Shown: one piece after another, positions 13,545 to 22,580 of the stretch | How the letters are laid out: every line of letters begins with the position of its first letter | Position numbering within the stretch: position 1 is the first letter of the stretch | Assembly: GCA_032251315.1 (NCBI GenBank) | Contig: JAVVEE010000042.1 | Span: 1 to 23,950, forward strand | DNA from: LH-M37 sp032251315 | GTDB taxonomy: Bacteria; Pseudomonadota; Gammaproteobacteria; SZUA-229 | Direction of reading: 5' to 3' | DNA length: 23,950 bases | The notes under the pieces: generated by a model | The model's database searches: none | Seen by the model: only the letters and a program-made list of their open reading frames with translations | What the model was told of the DNA's origin: nothing | Program-made: the position numbers and the translations under genes

Positions 13545-16115
13545 CTAGGAAAATTTCACCTCGACACCATCGGCAACACTTTTGTATTCCGCCAGCTCGT
13601 GGAAATTCAGATAGCGATAGATCTCGGCGGAAGCGGCATTGATATGTTGCACGCCTTCCATGTACTCCTCTTTGCTGGGAATATGCCCCAGTTTCGCCGC
13701 CACTGCACTCAGCTCGGCGGAGCCCAGATAGACATCCGCATTATTGCCCAGGCGATTGGGGAAGTTACGCGTTGAGGTCGAAACCACGGTGGCGTTATCG
13801 GCAACCCGTGCCTGATTACCCATGCATAAGGAACAGCCCGGAATCTCTGTGCGCGCACCCGCCTTGCCGAAGATATTATAGATGCCCTCTTCCCTTAGCT
13901 GGCGTTCGTCCATTCTTGTCGGCGGCACGATCCACATGCGGGTCGGCAGTGAGGTGACGCCTTCGAGCACTTTTCCTGCGGCGCGATAATGGCCGATGTT
14001 GGTCATGCATGAACCGATGAAGACTTCATCAACTTTCACGCCGGCAACTTCGGACAGGGTTTTCACATTATCAGGGTCATTGGGGCAGGCCAGAATCGGC
14101 TCTTTGATTTCGTTCAGATCGATTTCAATAATTTCCGCATACTCGGCATCGGCATCCGCTTCGATCAATTGCGGATCAGCCAGCCATGCTTCCATGGCCT
14201 GAATGCGACGCGCGAGGGTGCGCTTGTCTTCGTAACCATTGGCAATCATCCATTTCAGCAAAGTTACATTAGAGTTCAAATATTCGATAATGGGCGCTTT
14301 GCCCAGTCTAATGGTGCAGCCGTTGGCCGAGCGTTCTGCCGAGGCATCGGAGAGCTCGAAAGCCTGCTCCACTTTCAAATCGGGCAGGCCTTCAATTTCC
14401 AGCACGCGGCCGTTGAAGACATTTTTCTTGCCTTTCTTCTCCACGGTCAGTAAGCCTTTCTGGATCGCCACATAGGGAATGGCATTGACCAGATCACGCA
14501 GGGTCACGCCGGGCTGCATTTCGCCCTTAAAGCGCACCAGCACCGATTCGGGCATATCCAGGGGCATTACCCCCAGTGCTGCGGCAAAAGCGACCAGGCC
14601 GGAGCCCGCCGGAAAACTGATGCCCAGCGGGAAACGGGTATGCGAGTCGCCGCCGGTGCCGACGGTATCCGGCAGTATCATCCGATTCAGCCAGGAGTGA
14701 ATGATGCCGTCACCGGGGCGCAGCGAAACACCACCGCGCGTATGCATGAAATCGGGCAGCTCATGCTGGAGATTTATATCCACCGGCTTGGGGTAGGCGG
14801 CGGTATGACAGAAGCTCTGCATAACCAGATCCGCAGAAAAACCTAAGCAGGCCAGCTCTTTCAGCTCGTCGCGGGTCATCGCGCCGGTAGTGTCCTGTGA
14901 ACCCACGGTGGTCATTTTCGGTTCACAATAGGTGCCGGGGCGAACCCCTTCAACGCCACAGGCCATGCCGACAATTTTCTGCGCCTGGGTGAAGCCTTTG
15001 CCCGTATCTACGCCGGTTTCCGGTCTCAGGAAAACATCAGAGGGACCTTCACCCAGCAGGGTTCTGGCTCTATCGGTTAAACCCCGGCCAATGATCAGCG
15101 GGATGCGGCCGTTGGCGCGCATCTCATCGGGCATGGTGGTGGGGCGCAAATTAAATTTGCAGATCTCTTCACCGGCTTCGCTCAGAATGACGCCATCATA
15201 AGGACGAATGCGAATCACATCACCGGTATGCATGTTGTCGACATCGCACTCAATCGGCAGGGCGCCTGAGTCTTCAGCGGTGTTGAAGAAAATGGGCGCA
15301 ATCTTGCCACCCAGAATGACGCCGCCTTCATGCTTATTGGGCACAAAAGGAATTTCATTACCCATGTGCCAGAGTACCGAGTTGATTGCCGATTTTCTCG
15401 AGGAACCAGTACCGACCACGTCACCGACATAGACCACCGGATGCCCCTTTTGTTTTAAATCATTGATGGTTTCAATGGGGCTTTTGGGCTCATCGGCCAT
15501 TTTGCTCACCAACATGGACTTGGCGTGCAATGGAATATCAGGACGACTCCAGGCTTCGGTTGCGGGTGACAGGTCATCGGTATTGGTCTCACCGGGCACC
15601 TTATAGACAGTCACGGTGATCTCTTCGGCTAGTTTAGGCTGCGAAGTAAACCATTCCGCCTCCGCCCAGGAACGTATCACACGTGCGGCATATTCATTCC
15701 CGGCGGCCATTTTGTCTGCAACATCGTGGAAGGCATCATAAATAAGTAGAGTATGCGATAACGCGCTAGCGGAGGCATCGGCAACGTTTTCAATATCCAG
15801 CAATTCAATCAGGGGCTGGATGTTATAACCGCCCAGCATGGTGCCGAGCAACTCAGTGGCACGAACCGGTGAGATTAGCTCGCAGGGGGCATTGCCATGA
15901 GCAACATCGGCCAGAAATGCCGCTTTCACATAAGCCGCCTGATCAACGCCGGGTGGAACCCGATTAACCAGCAGATCAAGCAGGAAATCGGCTTCACCCG
16001 CAGGTGGATTTTTGATCAGTTCAATCAGCTCAGCCACTTGCTCGGCATTCAGCGGCAATGGCGGTAGGTCTTCTGATTGACGTTCTGCGACATGTTTGCG
16101 ATAAGACTCAAGCAC
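13545..16115 (-). CDS. acnB: Aconitate hydratase B (bifunctional aconitase / 2-methylisocitrate dehydratase)
   Basis: 4Fe-4S enzyme that isomerises citrate to isocitrate in the TCA cycle. The frame opens at 16175, but AcnB proteins begin at LESYRKHVAER, so I place the start at the GTG at 16115, which has GGGGA a few bases upstream. This gives 856 residues, normal for AcnB. The domain order is that of the AcnB group: an N-terminal HEAT-like domain, the swivel domain (VGTGSSRKSAINSV), then the catalytic domains. The iron-sulphur ligands are the Cys of FIGSCMTNIGHYR and both Cys of GCSLCMGNQA. It heads the crcB-DUF190-serS run and has its own promoter. It lies directly downstream of iscR, which senses Fe-S status, but a terminator separates them. 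Confidence 0.97.
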   Translation of the reverse strand: MLESYRKHVAERQSEDLPPLPLNAEQVAELIELIKNPPAGEADFLLDLLVNRVPPGVDQAAYVKAAFLADVAHGNAPCELISPVRATELLGTMLGGYNIQPLIELLDIENVADASASALSHTLLIYDAFHDVADKMAAGNEYAARVIRSWAEAEWFTSQPKLAEEITVTVYKVPGETNTDDLSPATEAWSRPDIPLHAKSMLVSKMADEPKSPIETINDLKQKGHPVVYVGDVVGTGSSRKSAINSVLWHMGNEIPFVPNKHEGGVILGGKIAPIFFNTAEDSGALPIECDVDNMHTGDVIRIRPYDGVILSEAGEEICKFNLRPTTMPDEMRANGRIPLIIGRGLTDRARTLLGEGPSDVFLRPETGVDTGKGFTQAQKIVGMACGVEGVRPGTYCEPKMTTVGSQDTTGAMTRDELKELACLGFSADLVMQSFCHTAAYPKPVDINLQHELPDFMHTRGGVSLRPGDGIIHSWLNRMILPDTVGTGGDSHTRFPLGISFPAGSGLVAFAAALGVMPLDMPESVLVRFKGEMQPGVTLRDLVNAIPYVAIQKGLLTVEKKGKKNVFNGRVLEIEGLPDLKVEQAFELSDASAERSANGCTIRLGKAPIIEYLNSNVTLLKWMIANGYEDKRTLARRIQAMEAWLADPQLIEADADAEYAEIIEIDLNEIKEPILACPNDPDNVKTLSEVAGVKVDEVFIGSCMTNIGHYRAAGKVLEGVTSLPTRMWIVPPTRMDERQLREEGIYNIFGKAGARTEIPGCSLCMGNQARVADNATVVSTSTRNFPNRLGNNADVYLGSAELSAVAAKLGHIPSKEEYMEGVQHINAASAEIYRYLNFHELAEYKSVADGVEVKFS

Positions 16116-16148
16116 GTGTATTCCCCAGTAAGAAAATAAAAGGAGCGT

Positions 16149-16177
16149 ATTATAACTTCTGCCGACGTCAGCCACAA
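16149..16177 (-). promoter_or_regulatory. acnB operon promoter
   Basis: On the minus strand, TTGTGG (16172-16177), a 17-base spacer and a perfect TATAAT (16149-16154) form a good sigma70-type promoter. The start point would be near 16142, giving a leader of about 27 bases before the acnB GTG. The -35 box touches the base of the iscR terminator. Confidence 0.65.
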
Positions 16178-16202
16178 AAAAAGCCCGCTATTGCGGGCTT
16201 TT
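16174..16202 (-). terminator. iscR terminator
   Basis: A ten-base stem, AAAAGCCCGC (16179-16188) with GCGGGCTTTT (16193-16202), encloses a four-base loop. Read leftward it is followed by a run of T, and it lies about 90 bases after the iscR stop. The symmetric A and T tracts mean it could work in both directions. Confidence 0.85.
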
Positions 16203-16293
16203 TATTCTTAAAAAGTCTAATTTAGTGTGCAAATTCGATAGATTCTGCCATTCAACCCTATAAAAAATGAAACAAATTCGACTTCTTGAGGAG

Positions 16294-16788
16294 CTAGACC
16301 AGGCCCTGACTAATGGCTTCAGCCTGTTTGCGTGCTAAAACGAAACGGCCGATACTCTTGTCACGCTGCATGGACAGCTCGGGTATACCCGGACGGTCAA
16401 CGAATTGCGCCAGCGTGATGCCGTCCAGAAAACGGTACAGACGGTCACTCAGATCGGACCACAGCTCGTGAGTCAGGCAACGTTCGCCCTGCTGACAGTC
16501 AGCTTCACCCTTGCAGTTGGTGACATCGACTTTTTCATCGACAGCGCGAATAATCTGAGCAATAGTGATTTTGTTAGCAGGCTGAGCCAGTCGGTAGCCG
16601 CCACCTGGACCGCGCACACCTTTTACCAGTCCCGCTTTACGTAAATTCGAAAATAACTGCTCAAGGTAAGAGAGTGAAATACCCTGACACTGTGAAATAT
16701 CACCCAATGTTACCGGGCCCGCTTTATCGTGAATTGCCAAATCCAACATTGCTGTGACGCTATAACGTCCTTTTGTAGATAATTTCAT
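16294..16788 (-). CDS. iscR: Rrf2-family Fe-S regulator IscR
   Basis: Winged-helix regulator whose 2Fe-2S cluster reports Fe-S status and switches between repressing the isc genes and controlling others. I start at MKLSTKGRYSVTAMLDLA (ATG at 16788), the standard IscR N terminus, giving 164 residues; the frame itself opens five codons earlier. The recognition helix region is SLSYLEQLFSNLRKAGLVKGVRG, with the GPGGGYRLA wing. All cluster ligands are present: three Cys spaced C-x5-C-x5-C and a His three residues later (CLTH). Unusually, no iscS, iscU or iscA follows; the gene stands alone between yejF and acnB with its own promoter and terminator. It may be the main IscR with isc genes elsewhere, or a second Rrf2 regulator. 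Confidence 0.92.
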   Translation of the reverse strand: MKLSTKGRYSVTAMLDLAIHDKAGPVTLGDISQCQGISLSYLEQLFSNLRKAGLVKGVRGPGGGYRLAQPANKITIAQIIRAVDEKVDVTNCKGEADCQQGERCLTHELWSDLSDRLYRFLDGITLAQFVDRPGIPELSMQRDKSIGRFVLARKQAEAISQGLV

Positions 16789-16841
16789 AATATTTAACCC
16801 CAAAATTTAAATTTCTATAATGAACATAGTTTACGGCTATG

Positions 16842-16877
16842 ATTGTATGAATTACCCATGAAAACAGTCAATAATAG
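16842..16877 (-). promoter_or_regulatory. iscR promoter with possible IscR type 1 site
   Basis: On the minus strand TTGACT (16866-16871), an 18-base spacer and TACAAT (16842-16847) form a likely sigma70-type promoter about 55 bases before the iscR ATG. The -35 box lies inside ATTATTGACT, which resembles the left half of the IscR type 1 site (ATA-S-YY-GACT), as in the self-repressed E. coli iscR promoter. The right half matches poorly. Confidence 0.45.
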
Positions 16878-16956
16878 GTTACATTACTTTACAATTGACA
16901 GGGACAATCCGGTTTAATTCCCTAAAAACCTGATTTTATTAATGGAAGATAGCCCG

Positions 16957-18564
16957 TTATGGACAAATGGCGGCCTGTGCCAGCGCTCTGGTGTAGCCCT
17001 GCTGAGGCTGATCCAGCACGTCGTTGACCAAACCTTGCTCAACGATTTTACCCTCTTTCATGACTATAACACGATGGGACATGGCCCGAATCACTCTTAA
17101 ATCGTGACTGATAAAAATATAGCTCAGGCCGTGCTTTTTCTGTAGATTTGCCAGCAGGCTTAGCACCTGCTTCTGCACCGAAACATCCAGCGCGCTGGTC
17201 GGCTCGTCCAGCAACATCACCTCCGGCTCGAGAATGACCGCTCTGGCGATGGCAATACGCTGGCGCTGCCCGCCTGAAAACTCGTGCGGATAGCGCCACA
17301 ATACCTCTTTGCCCAGCCCCACATCTTCCAGCACCGTGTATATTCGAGCCAGTCTCTGCGTCTGATCCAGTTCGGGAAAATGCAGCTTCAAGCCTTCACT
17401 GATGATCTGCTCCACCGTCATGCGCGGCGACAGGGAGGAAAACGGATCCTGAAAAACCACCTGGAAGTGACGCCGCAGAGGCCTGATCTCTTTTTCACGG
17501 AATCCGGATATTTTATCCTTGCCAAAATAGATATCCCCCGTGGAGTCAGTCAGGCGCAACAAAGCCATGCCCAGAGTGGTTTTGCCGGAGCCGGATTCCC
17601 CGACGATGCCCAGCGTTTCGCCCTTGTGCAGTGTGAGACTGATATCGTCCACCGCCTTGACCACATCGATCTGATGCTTGAAGAAACCCTTATAGATAGG
17701 GAAATGGCAGCGCACATTGACTGCACTCACCACCATTTCGGAGGACGGCTCGATCTCAACAATGCGTTGATCCGGCTCGCTCTGCAACAGATACCGGGTA
17801 TATTCGTGCTGAGGCCGGCTGAAAATATCAGCGGTCTCGCCCTGCTCTACGATTTTCCCCTGCTGCATCACACATACCCGCTGCGCGTAGCGTCTGACCA
17901 GATTCAGGTCATGGGTAATGAACAGCACCGACATGTCGAATTCCGTTTTCAGATCGACTAGCAGATCAAGAATCTGCTGCTGAATGGTGACATCAAGGGC
18001 GGTGGTTGGCTCATCGGCAATCAGCAAGGCCGGTTTGCAGGCCAGCGCCATCGCGATCATGACGCGCTGCCGCTGGCCGCCGGAGAGGGCGTGGGGAAAA
18101 CTGTTGAGCTGGCGCTCGGGACTGCGAATGCCGACTCTGTCCAGCAGCTCTATGGCCCGTCGCCTGGCTTCTGCTCTGCCCAAACTGGTGTGCAGCAGCA
18201 GAACCTCCTCAATCTGTGCGCCCACGGTGGATACTGGATTGAGCGAACTCATGGGCTCCTGAAATATCATGGAGATGTCACTGCCCCTGATCGCCTGCAT
18301 GGCCTTATCGCTCAATCTCATCAGATCCTTTGACTGGCCATTATGCTGATAAATGATTTTGCCATCGGGATAGTGCACGCGCCTTTCGTCGTGAAGCTTT
18401 AACAATGAGAGCGCGGTCACCGATTTCCCGGAACCGGATTCACCGACGATGGCCAGCGTTTCGCCCTGATTGATGGCAAAGCTGACATCGCGCACCGCTT
18501 CGATATCCCCGCCCTGGGTTTTGAAAGTAACGCTGAGATTTTCTACCTGAAGGAGCTTGTGCAT
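16957..18564 (-). CDS. yejF: Peptide/microcin C-type ABC importer, double ATPase subunit YejF
   Basis: 535 residues from MHKLLQVENLSVTFKT; the frame is open 15 codons further up, but that part overlaps yejE and is not conserved. Two complete ABC ATPase domains are fused, as in YejF. Each half has its own Walker A (GESGSGKSVTALS and GESGSGKTTLGMA), signature (LSGGQRQRVMIA and FSGGQRQRIAIA) and Walker B (LLIADEPTTALD and VMLLDEPTSALD). It powers import through YejB and YejE. It is the last gene of yejABEF, starting four bases after the yejE stop. I see no clear terminator between its stop and the iscR promoter region. Confidence 0.95.
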   Translation of the reverse strand: MHKLLQVENLSVTFKTQGGDIEAVRDVSFAINQGETLAIVGESGSGKSVTALSLLKLHDERRVHYPDGKIIYQHNGQSKDLMRLSDKAMQAIRGSDISMIFQEPMSSLNPVSTVGAQIEEVLLLHTSLGRAEARRRAIELLDRVGIRSPERQLNSFPHALSGGQRQRVMIAMALACKPALLIADEPTTALDVTIQQQILDLLVDLKTEFDMSVLFITHDLNLVRRYAQRVCVMQQGKIVEQGETADIFSRPQHEYTRYLLQSEPDQRIVEIEPSSEMVVSAVNVRCHFPIYKGFFKHQIDVVKAVDDISLTLHKGETLGIVGESGSGKTTLGMALLRLTDSTGDIYFGKDKISGFREKEIRPLRRHFQVVFQDPFSSLSPRMTVEQIISEGLKLHFPELDQTQRLARIYTVLEDVGLGKEVLWRYPHEFSGGQRQRIAIARAVILEPEVMLLDEPTSALDVSVQKQVLSLLANLQKKHGLSYIFISHDLRVIRAMSHRVIVMKEGKIVEQGLVNDVLDQPQQGYTRALAQAAICP

Positions 18565-18568
18565 GATA

Positions 18569-19600
18569 TTAATTTTTTCGGGTGTCCATGGCTTCGCGCA
18601 GCGCTTCACCGATAAAGATCAGCAGCATCAAGGTTCCCACCAGCACCACAAAGGCACCCAGTGACAACCACCAGGCTTCGATATTCTCCTTACCCTGAGC
18701 CAGCAGCTCGCCAAGACTCGGGGTCGTCGGCGGCACTCCCAGCCCGAGAAAATCCAGGCTGGTCAGGGCCAGAATCGAACCACTGATGCGGAACGGCAGG
18801 AAAGTAATCACCGGGGTCAGGCTGTTGGGCAGCAGATGGTGCCGCATGATGGCGAAGTCACTCAAGCCCATGGCTTTGGCGGCGCGTACATAATCCATGT
18901 TCCTGCCGCGCAGAAATTCGGCGCGCACATAATCAGACAGACCCATCCAGCCAAACAGAGAGAGTAAAACCAGCAGCAACCAGATACTGGGCTGAAAAAT
19001 CGAAGCGAAAATAATCAGCAGATACAGTTCCGGCATTGATGACCAGACTTCGATAAGACGCTGCATAAACAGGTCGGTTTTGCCCGAAAAATAACCCTGT
19101 ATGGCGCCCATGAAAATGCCGATGACCACGCCCAGTGCGGTCAGGGCGAAGGCAAATAAAACCGATAACCTGAAACCATAAACCAGCCGGCTTAAAACAT
19201 CGCGGCCACGATCATCGGTGCCGATAAGATTATCCGCAGAAGGTGGCGCAGGATTAGCCGCATCGCTGGTAAAATTAATGGTGTCGTAGCTGAATCTAAC
19301 CGGCGGATCGATGACCCAGTTGTCACCCTGTGTGATCTGTTCACGCACATACTCGTCGGTGTAATCGGCCTCGGTTTCAAAATCTCCGCCGAACGTAGTT
19401 TCGGGATAAGAGACCAGAAAGGGGAAATAATAGTCGTCCTGATAATTGACCAGCAGCGGTTTGTCATTAAGCAGCACTTCTGCAAACAGACTCAATATGA
19501 ATAATATACTGAACAGCCACAGGCTGACATAACCGCGTCGATTGCCCTTGAAGCGCAACCATGAACGCTGCCCGGGAGTGATGTAGAAATCCTTGTTCAT
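18569..19600 (-). CDS. yejE: ABC importer permease YejE
   Basis: 343-residue inner-membrane permease of the Dpp/Opp type. It has a short cytoplasmic N terminus, one membrane segment (YVSLWLFSILFILSLFAEVL), a long periplasmic insert rich in acidic and aromatic residues up to about residue 125, and then the core membrane domain starting at NLIGTDDRGRDVLSRLVYG, the standard family signature. The EAA-type loop that contacts the ATPase is present (DYVRAAKAMGLSDFAIMRHH). It ends in a cluster of membrane segments. It starts four bases after the yejB stop and ends four bases before yejF, so the genes are tightly coupled. Confidence 0.95.
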   Translation of the reverse strand: MNKDFYITPGQRSWLRFKGNRRGYVSLWLFSILFILSLFAEVLLNDKPLLVNYQDDYYFPFLVSYPETTFGGDFETEADYTDEYVREQITQGDNWVIDPPVRFSYDTINFTSDAANPAPPSADNLIGTDDRGRDVLSRLVYGFRLSVLFAFALTALGVVIGIFMGAIQGYFSGKTDLFMQRLIEVWSSMPELYLLIIFASIFQPSIWLLLVLLSLFGWMGLSDYVRAEFLRGRNMDYVRAAKAMGLSDFAIMRHHLLPNSLTPVITFLPFRISGSILALTSLDFLGLGVPPTTPSLGELLAQGKENIEAWWLSLGAFVVLVGTLMLLIFIGEALREAMDTRKN

Positions 19601-19604
19601 GGCC

Positions 19605-20657
19605 TCAACGATCCACCGACTCGAAATGAATGCGCGGGTCGATCAACACGTAACTGATATCGGCCAGCAGTTTCGCCACCAGCCCTATCAGGGTAAACAG
19701 AAAAAGCGACCCCAGCACCACCGGGTAATCGCGCTTCAGTACCGACTCGTAAGACAGCAGCCCCAAACCATCCAGAGAGAAAATGGTTTCAATCAGCAGG
19801 CTGCCGGTAAAAAATGCACCGATGAATGCCGCCGGAAATCCGGTCACCAGCGGGATCATGGCATTGCGGAATACATGACGGTACAGCACGGTGTTTTCCG
19901 ACAGACCCTTGGCGCGCGCGGTCAGCACATACTGTTTTCTGATCTCTTCGATAAAACTGTTTTTGGTCAGCATGGTCATCACCGCAAAGCTGCCGATCAC
20001 CGAGGCGATAATCGGCAGCACCATGTGCCAGAGATAATCGAGAATCTTGTCGCCCCAGGAGAGGGTTTCCCAGTTGTCCGAGACCAGGCCGCGTAACGGG
20101 AAGACATCGAAAAAACTGCCGCCGCCGAAAAAAACCAGCAGGGTAATGCCGAGCACAAAGCCGGGTATGGAGTAGCCGATCAAAATTAAAGTGCTGCTGG
20201 CGACATCAAAAAAACTGCCGTCACGCACCGCTTTGGCAATACCCAGAGGGATGCAGGTAAGGTATACGATAAAGAAGGTCCACACCCCCAGGCTGATCGA
20301 CACCGGGAGCTTGGAGGCCATCAGCTCGATCACCGAGCGGTTATGGAAATAACTGTCGCCAAAATCGAAACGCATATAATTGCCGAGCATGGTGGTGAAA
20401 CGTTCGTACACCGGTTTATCGAAACCATAAAGCTCGCGTATTTCCTTGATGTATTCCTCGTCCAGACCTGTGGCCCCGCGGTACAGTCCCTGCGTTCCGC
20501 TACTGGCCTCGCCGCTGACAGCGTTACCTTCCAGCTGACTGACCAGCTGTTCGACCGGACCACCGGGGACAAACTGAGTCACCGCAAAGGTAATCAGCAT
20601 AACGCCGAACAGCGTCGGGATCATCAATAACAGGCGTTTAAGAATGTAGGCGAACAT
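19605..20657 (-). CDS. yejB: ABC importer permease YejB
   Basis: 350-residue inner-membrane permease, partner of YejE. It begins MFAYILKRLLLMIPTLFGVM, the usual start of DppB/OppB-type permeases, with a first membrane segment and the FVPGGPVEQ motif. A periplasmic loop follows, then five membrane segments. The ATPase-contact loop reads YVLTARAKGLSENTVLYRHV. It lies seven bases after yejA. YejB and YejE form the channel for peptides or muropeptides delivered by YejA. Confidence 0.95.
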   Translation of the reverse strand: MFAYILKRLLLMIPTLFGVMLITFAVTQFVPGGPVEQLVSQLEGNAVSGEASSGTQGLYRGATGLDEEYIKEIRELYGFDKPVYERFTTMLGNYMRFDFGDSYFHNRSVIELMASKLPVSISLGVWTFFIVYLTCIPLGIAKAVRDGSFFDVASSTLILIGYSIPGFVLGITLLVFFGGGSFFDVFPLRGLVSDNWETLSWGDKILDYLWHMVLPIIASVIGSFAVMTMLTKNSFIEEIRKQYVLTARAKGLSENTVLYRHVFRNAMIPLVTGFPAAFIGAFFTGSLLIETIFSLDGLGLLSYESVLKRDYPVVLGSLFLFTLIGLVAKLLADISYVLIDPRIHFESVDR

Positions 20658-20664
20658 GAATGAC

Positions 20665-22494
20665 TCAGGGTTGGATCACGGGTTCAGATGCTGCCGGCTT
20701 TATCCACCACGCTTTAATCAACCAGGTAATCGGATCGTAATACAAAGGCAGGGTTTGCGGGTAAGCAAACTTGTTACGGTAGGCAATGCGGTGCTTGTCG
20801 ATATACCAGTTCGGCACCAGATATTCACCAAACAGCAGCACACGATCCAGCGCCCGTGAGGCGATGACTAATTGCCGGCGATCTTCTGCATTAATAACGT
20901 GCTCGATCAAAGCGTCAACCACCGGGTCGGCAATGCCCGGCAAGTTACTGGTGCCCGTCGTGTCGGCAGACTGGGAGTGAAAGCGGTGTTTCAGTTCGTT
21001 GCCCGGCGACACCGAGGCCGGAAAGCTGGTGACCACCATGTCAAAATCATAGGTGTCGATTCTTCGCTTATACAGGGATGAATCCACTGTACGGTAACTC
21101 ATTTCGATGCCCAGTTTTTTAAGGTTGCGTGCGTAGGGGGCGAGTATGCGATCGAAGCCTTTTTGCACCAGCAGCACATCTATATTAAAAACAACGCCCT
21201 TGTCGTTTTTCAGTATGCCGTCCCGGACAGACCATCCCGCCTGTTTCAGCAGATCACGCGCCTGTTTCAAATTCTCTCGGAGCGCGCCTTTTTCCTCAGT
21301 CGAAGATGGCTGCCATTCCCGGGTAAAAACTTCTTCCGGTAACTGCTCGCGGAAGTTATTCAACAACGCCAGTTCCTCGCCTTCCGGCAAACCGCGGGCA
21401 GCCAGCTCGCTGTTGCTGAAATAGCTGTCACAACGCACATACTGATTATAAAAAAGGTGATCGTTGGCCCAGGCAAAATCATAGGCCAGAGACAGAGCCC
21501 GGCGCACCCGGACATCCTGGAAACGATCCCGCCGGGTGTTAATGGCAAAACCCTGCATGCCGGCATTGTTACTATGCTGGAGTTCTATTTTTATAATTTC
21601 GCCCGACTCATATTTGGGGCCGACGTGGGAGCGTGCCCAGCGCTTGGAGTAATTTTCAAAAAAGAAATCAAACTCGCCGGCTTTGAAGGCTTCGAGCGCG
21701 ATGGCCGAATCTTTATAATATTTATAAGTGACGCGATCAAAGTTGTACATGCCTTTGCGCACCGGCAGATCAGCCGCCCAGTAATCCGGATTGCGTTTAT
21801 AGCGAATGTACTTGCCACGTTCGTACTGATCGACAATATAAGGGCCACTGCTGATGGGCCTGATATCATCAGTCAGCGCAAAATCCTGCCCACCCAGCCA
21901 GTCGCTGGAAAAAACCGGAACCTCGCCCACGATCATATGCAGCTCGCGATTTTTACGCTTGAAATTGAAACGCACGGTCAATTCATCGACCACACTGACC
22001 GATGCTACATCCTCGTAGTAGATACGAAACTGGGGATGCGCGGCTTTGCTCATCAGGGTGTCAAAAGAAAATTTTACATCGGCTGCTTTTATCGGGCTGC
22101 CATTAGAAAAACGCGCTTCCGGGTTGATGTGAAAAGTGACTGACAAACCATCTTCGGCGAGTACAAAATCATCGGCAATCAGGCCGTAGGCGCTAAAAGG
22201 TTCGTCCAGACTTTTCTCCAGTAGCGATTCGAAAACCAGCAGACTCAGGCCATCCGCCGAAAGTCCTTTAAGCAGAAATGGATTCAGGCTGTCGAACGTA
22301 CCCAGACCTGAAAGCACCAGTTCACCGCCCGTCTCGGCATCTGGATTGACATAATCAAAGTGCTTGAAACCCGCCTGATATTTGGGCTCATAGCCCATAC
22401 CCATGGCGGGCACAGCCGATACCGCCGTTGAACAGAGCAGGCAACAGGGAAGAATTAGAATTTTGAATAATTGCTGAAATACGCGATGACGCAT
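20665..22494 (-). CDS. yejA: Extracellular peptide-binding protein YejA (family 5 SBP)
   Basis: 609 residues, typical of YejA. A Sec signal peptide is clear (hydrophobic LFKILILPCCLL core, cleavage near TAVSA); no good lipobox is present, so a soluble periplasmic protein is expected. The mature chain has family-5 features: SGLGTFDSLNPFLLKG near the N terminus, VTFHINPEARFSNGSPIKAADVKFSFDTL, and later NTRRDRFQDVRVRRALSLAYDF. In enteric bacteria the Yej system imports microcin C and peptides, and related alphaproteobacterial proteins take up peptidoglycan fragments; the ligand here cannot be read from sequence. It is the first gene of yejABEF and is divergent from fabI across an 86-base gap. 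Confidence 0.94.
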   Translation of the reverse strand: MRHRVFQQLFKILILPCCLLCSTAVSAVPAMGMGYEPKYQAGFKHFDYVNPDAETGGELVLSGLGTFDSLNPFLLKGLSADGLSLLVFESLLEKSLDEPFSAYGLIADDFVLAEDGLSVTFHINPEARFSNGSPIKAADVKFSFDTLMSKAAHPQFRIYYEDVASVSVVDELTVRFNFKRKNRELHMIVGEVPVFSSDWLGGQDFALTDDIRPISSGPYIVDQYERGKYIRYKRNPDYWAADLPVRKGMYNFDRVTYKYYKDSAIALEAFKAGEFDFFFENYSKRWARSHVGPKYESGEIIKIELQHSNNAGMQGFAINTRRDRFQDVRVRRALSLAYDFAWANDHLFYNQYVRCDSYFSNSELAARGLPEGEELALLNNFREQLPEEVFTREWQPSSTEEKGALRENLKQARDLLKQAGWSVRDGILKNDKGVVFNIDVLLVQKGFDRILAPYARNLKKLGIEMSYRTVDSSLYKRRIDTYDFDMVVTSFPASVSPGNELKHRFHSQSADTTGTSNLPGIADPVVDALIEHVINAEDRRQLVIASRALDRVLLFGEYLVPNWYIDKHRIAYRNKFAYPQTLPLYYDPITWLIKAWWIKPAASEPVIQP

Positions 22495-22580
22495 GATTTT
22501 TATGGTTGCTTTTAGCTGTAAAATCCGCCTAACATTGAGGCCTCACAGTTTACAGTACTTTTTTTCTTGGAGTTAGTCTT
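22495..22580. promoter_or_regulatory. Divergent yejA/fabI control region
   Basis: These 86 bases must hold both promoters. For fabI, TTGCTT (22506-22511) with TAACAT (22530-22535) at 18-base spacing is a plausible weak promoter. A good GGAG at 22569-22572, eight bases before the ATG, is its ribosome binding site. A perfect ten-base palindrome, TGAGGCCTCA, at 22536-22545 lies just downstream of that -10 and could be an operator. I cannot assign a regulator or define the yejA promoter. Confidence 0.4.

Noticed and set aside
13541..13560. Fluoride riboswitch before crcB
   Set aside because: crcB begins four bases after acnB, which leaves no leader to hold one.
16116..16175. N-terminal extension of AcnB by 20 codons
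   Set aside because: The extension covers the promoter and ribosome binding site, and the family starts at LESYRKHVAER; the GTG at 16115 fits better.
16880..16950. Terminator after yejF
   Set aside because: A weak AGGGA/TCCCT pairing exists, but the loop is long and no T-tract follows on the minus strand.
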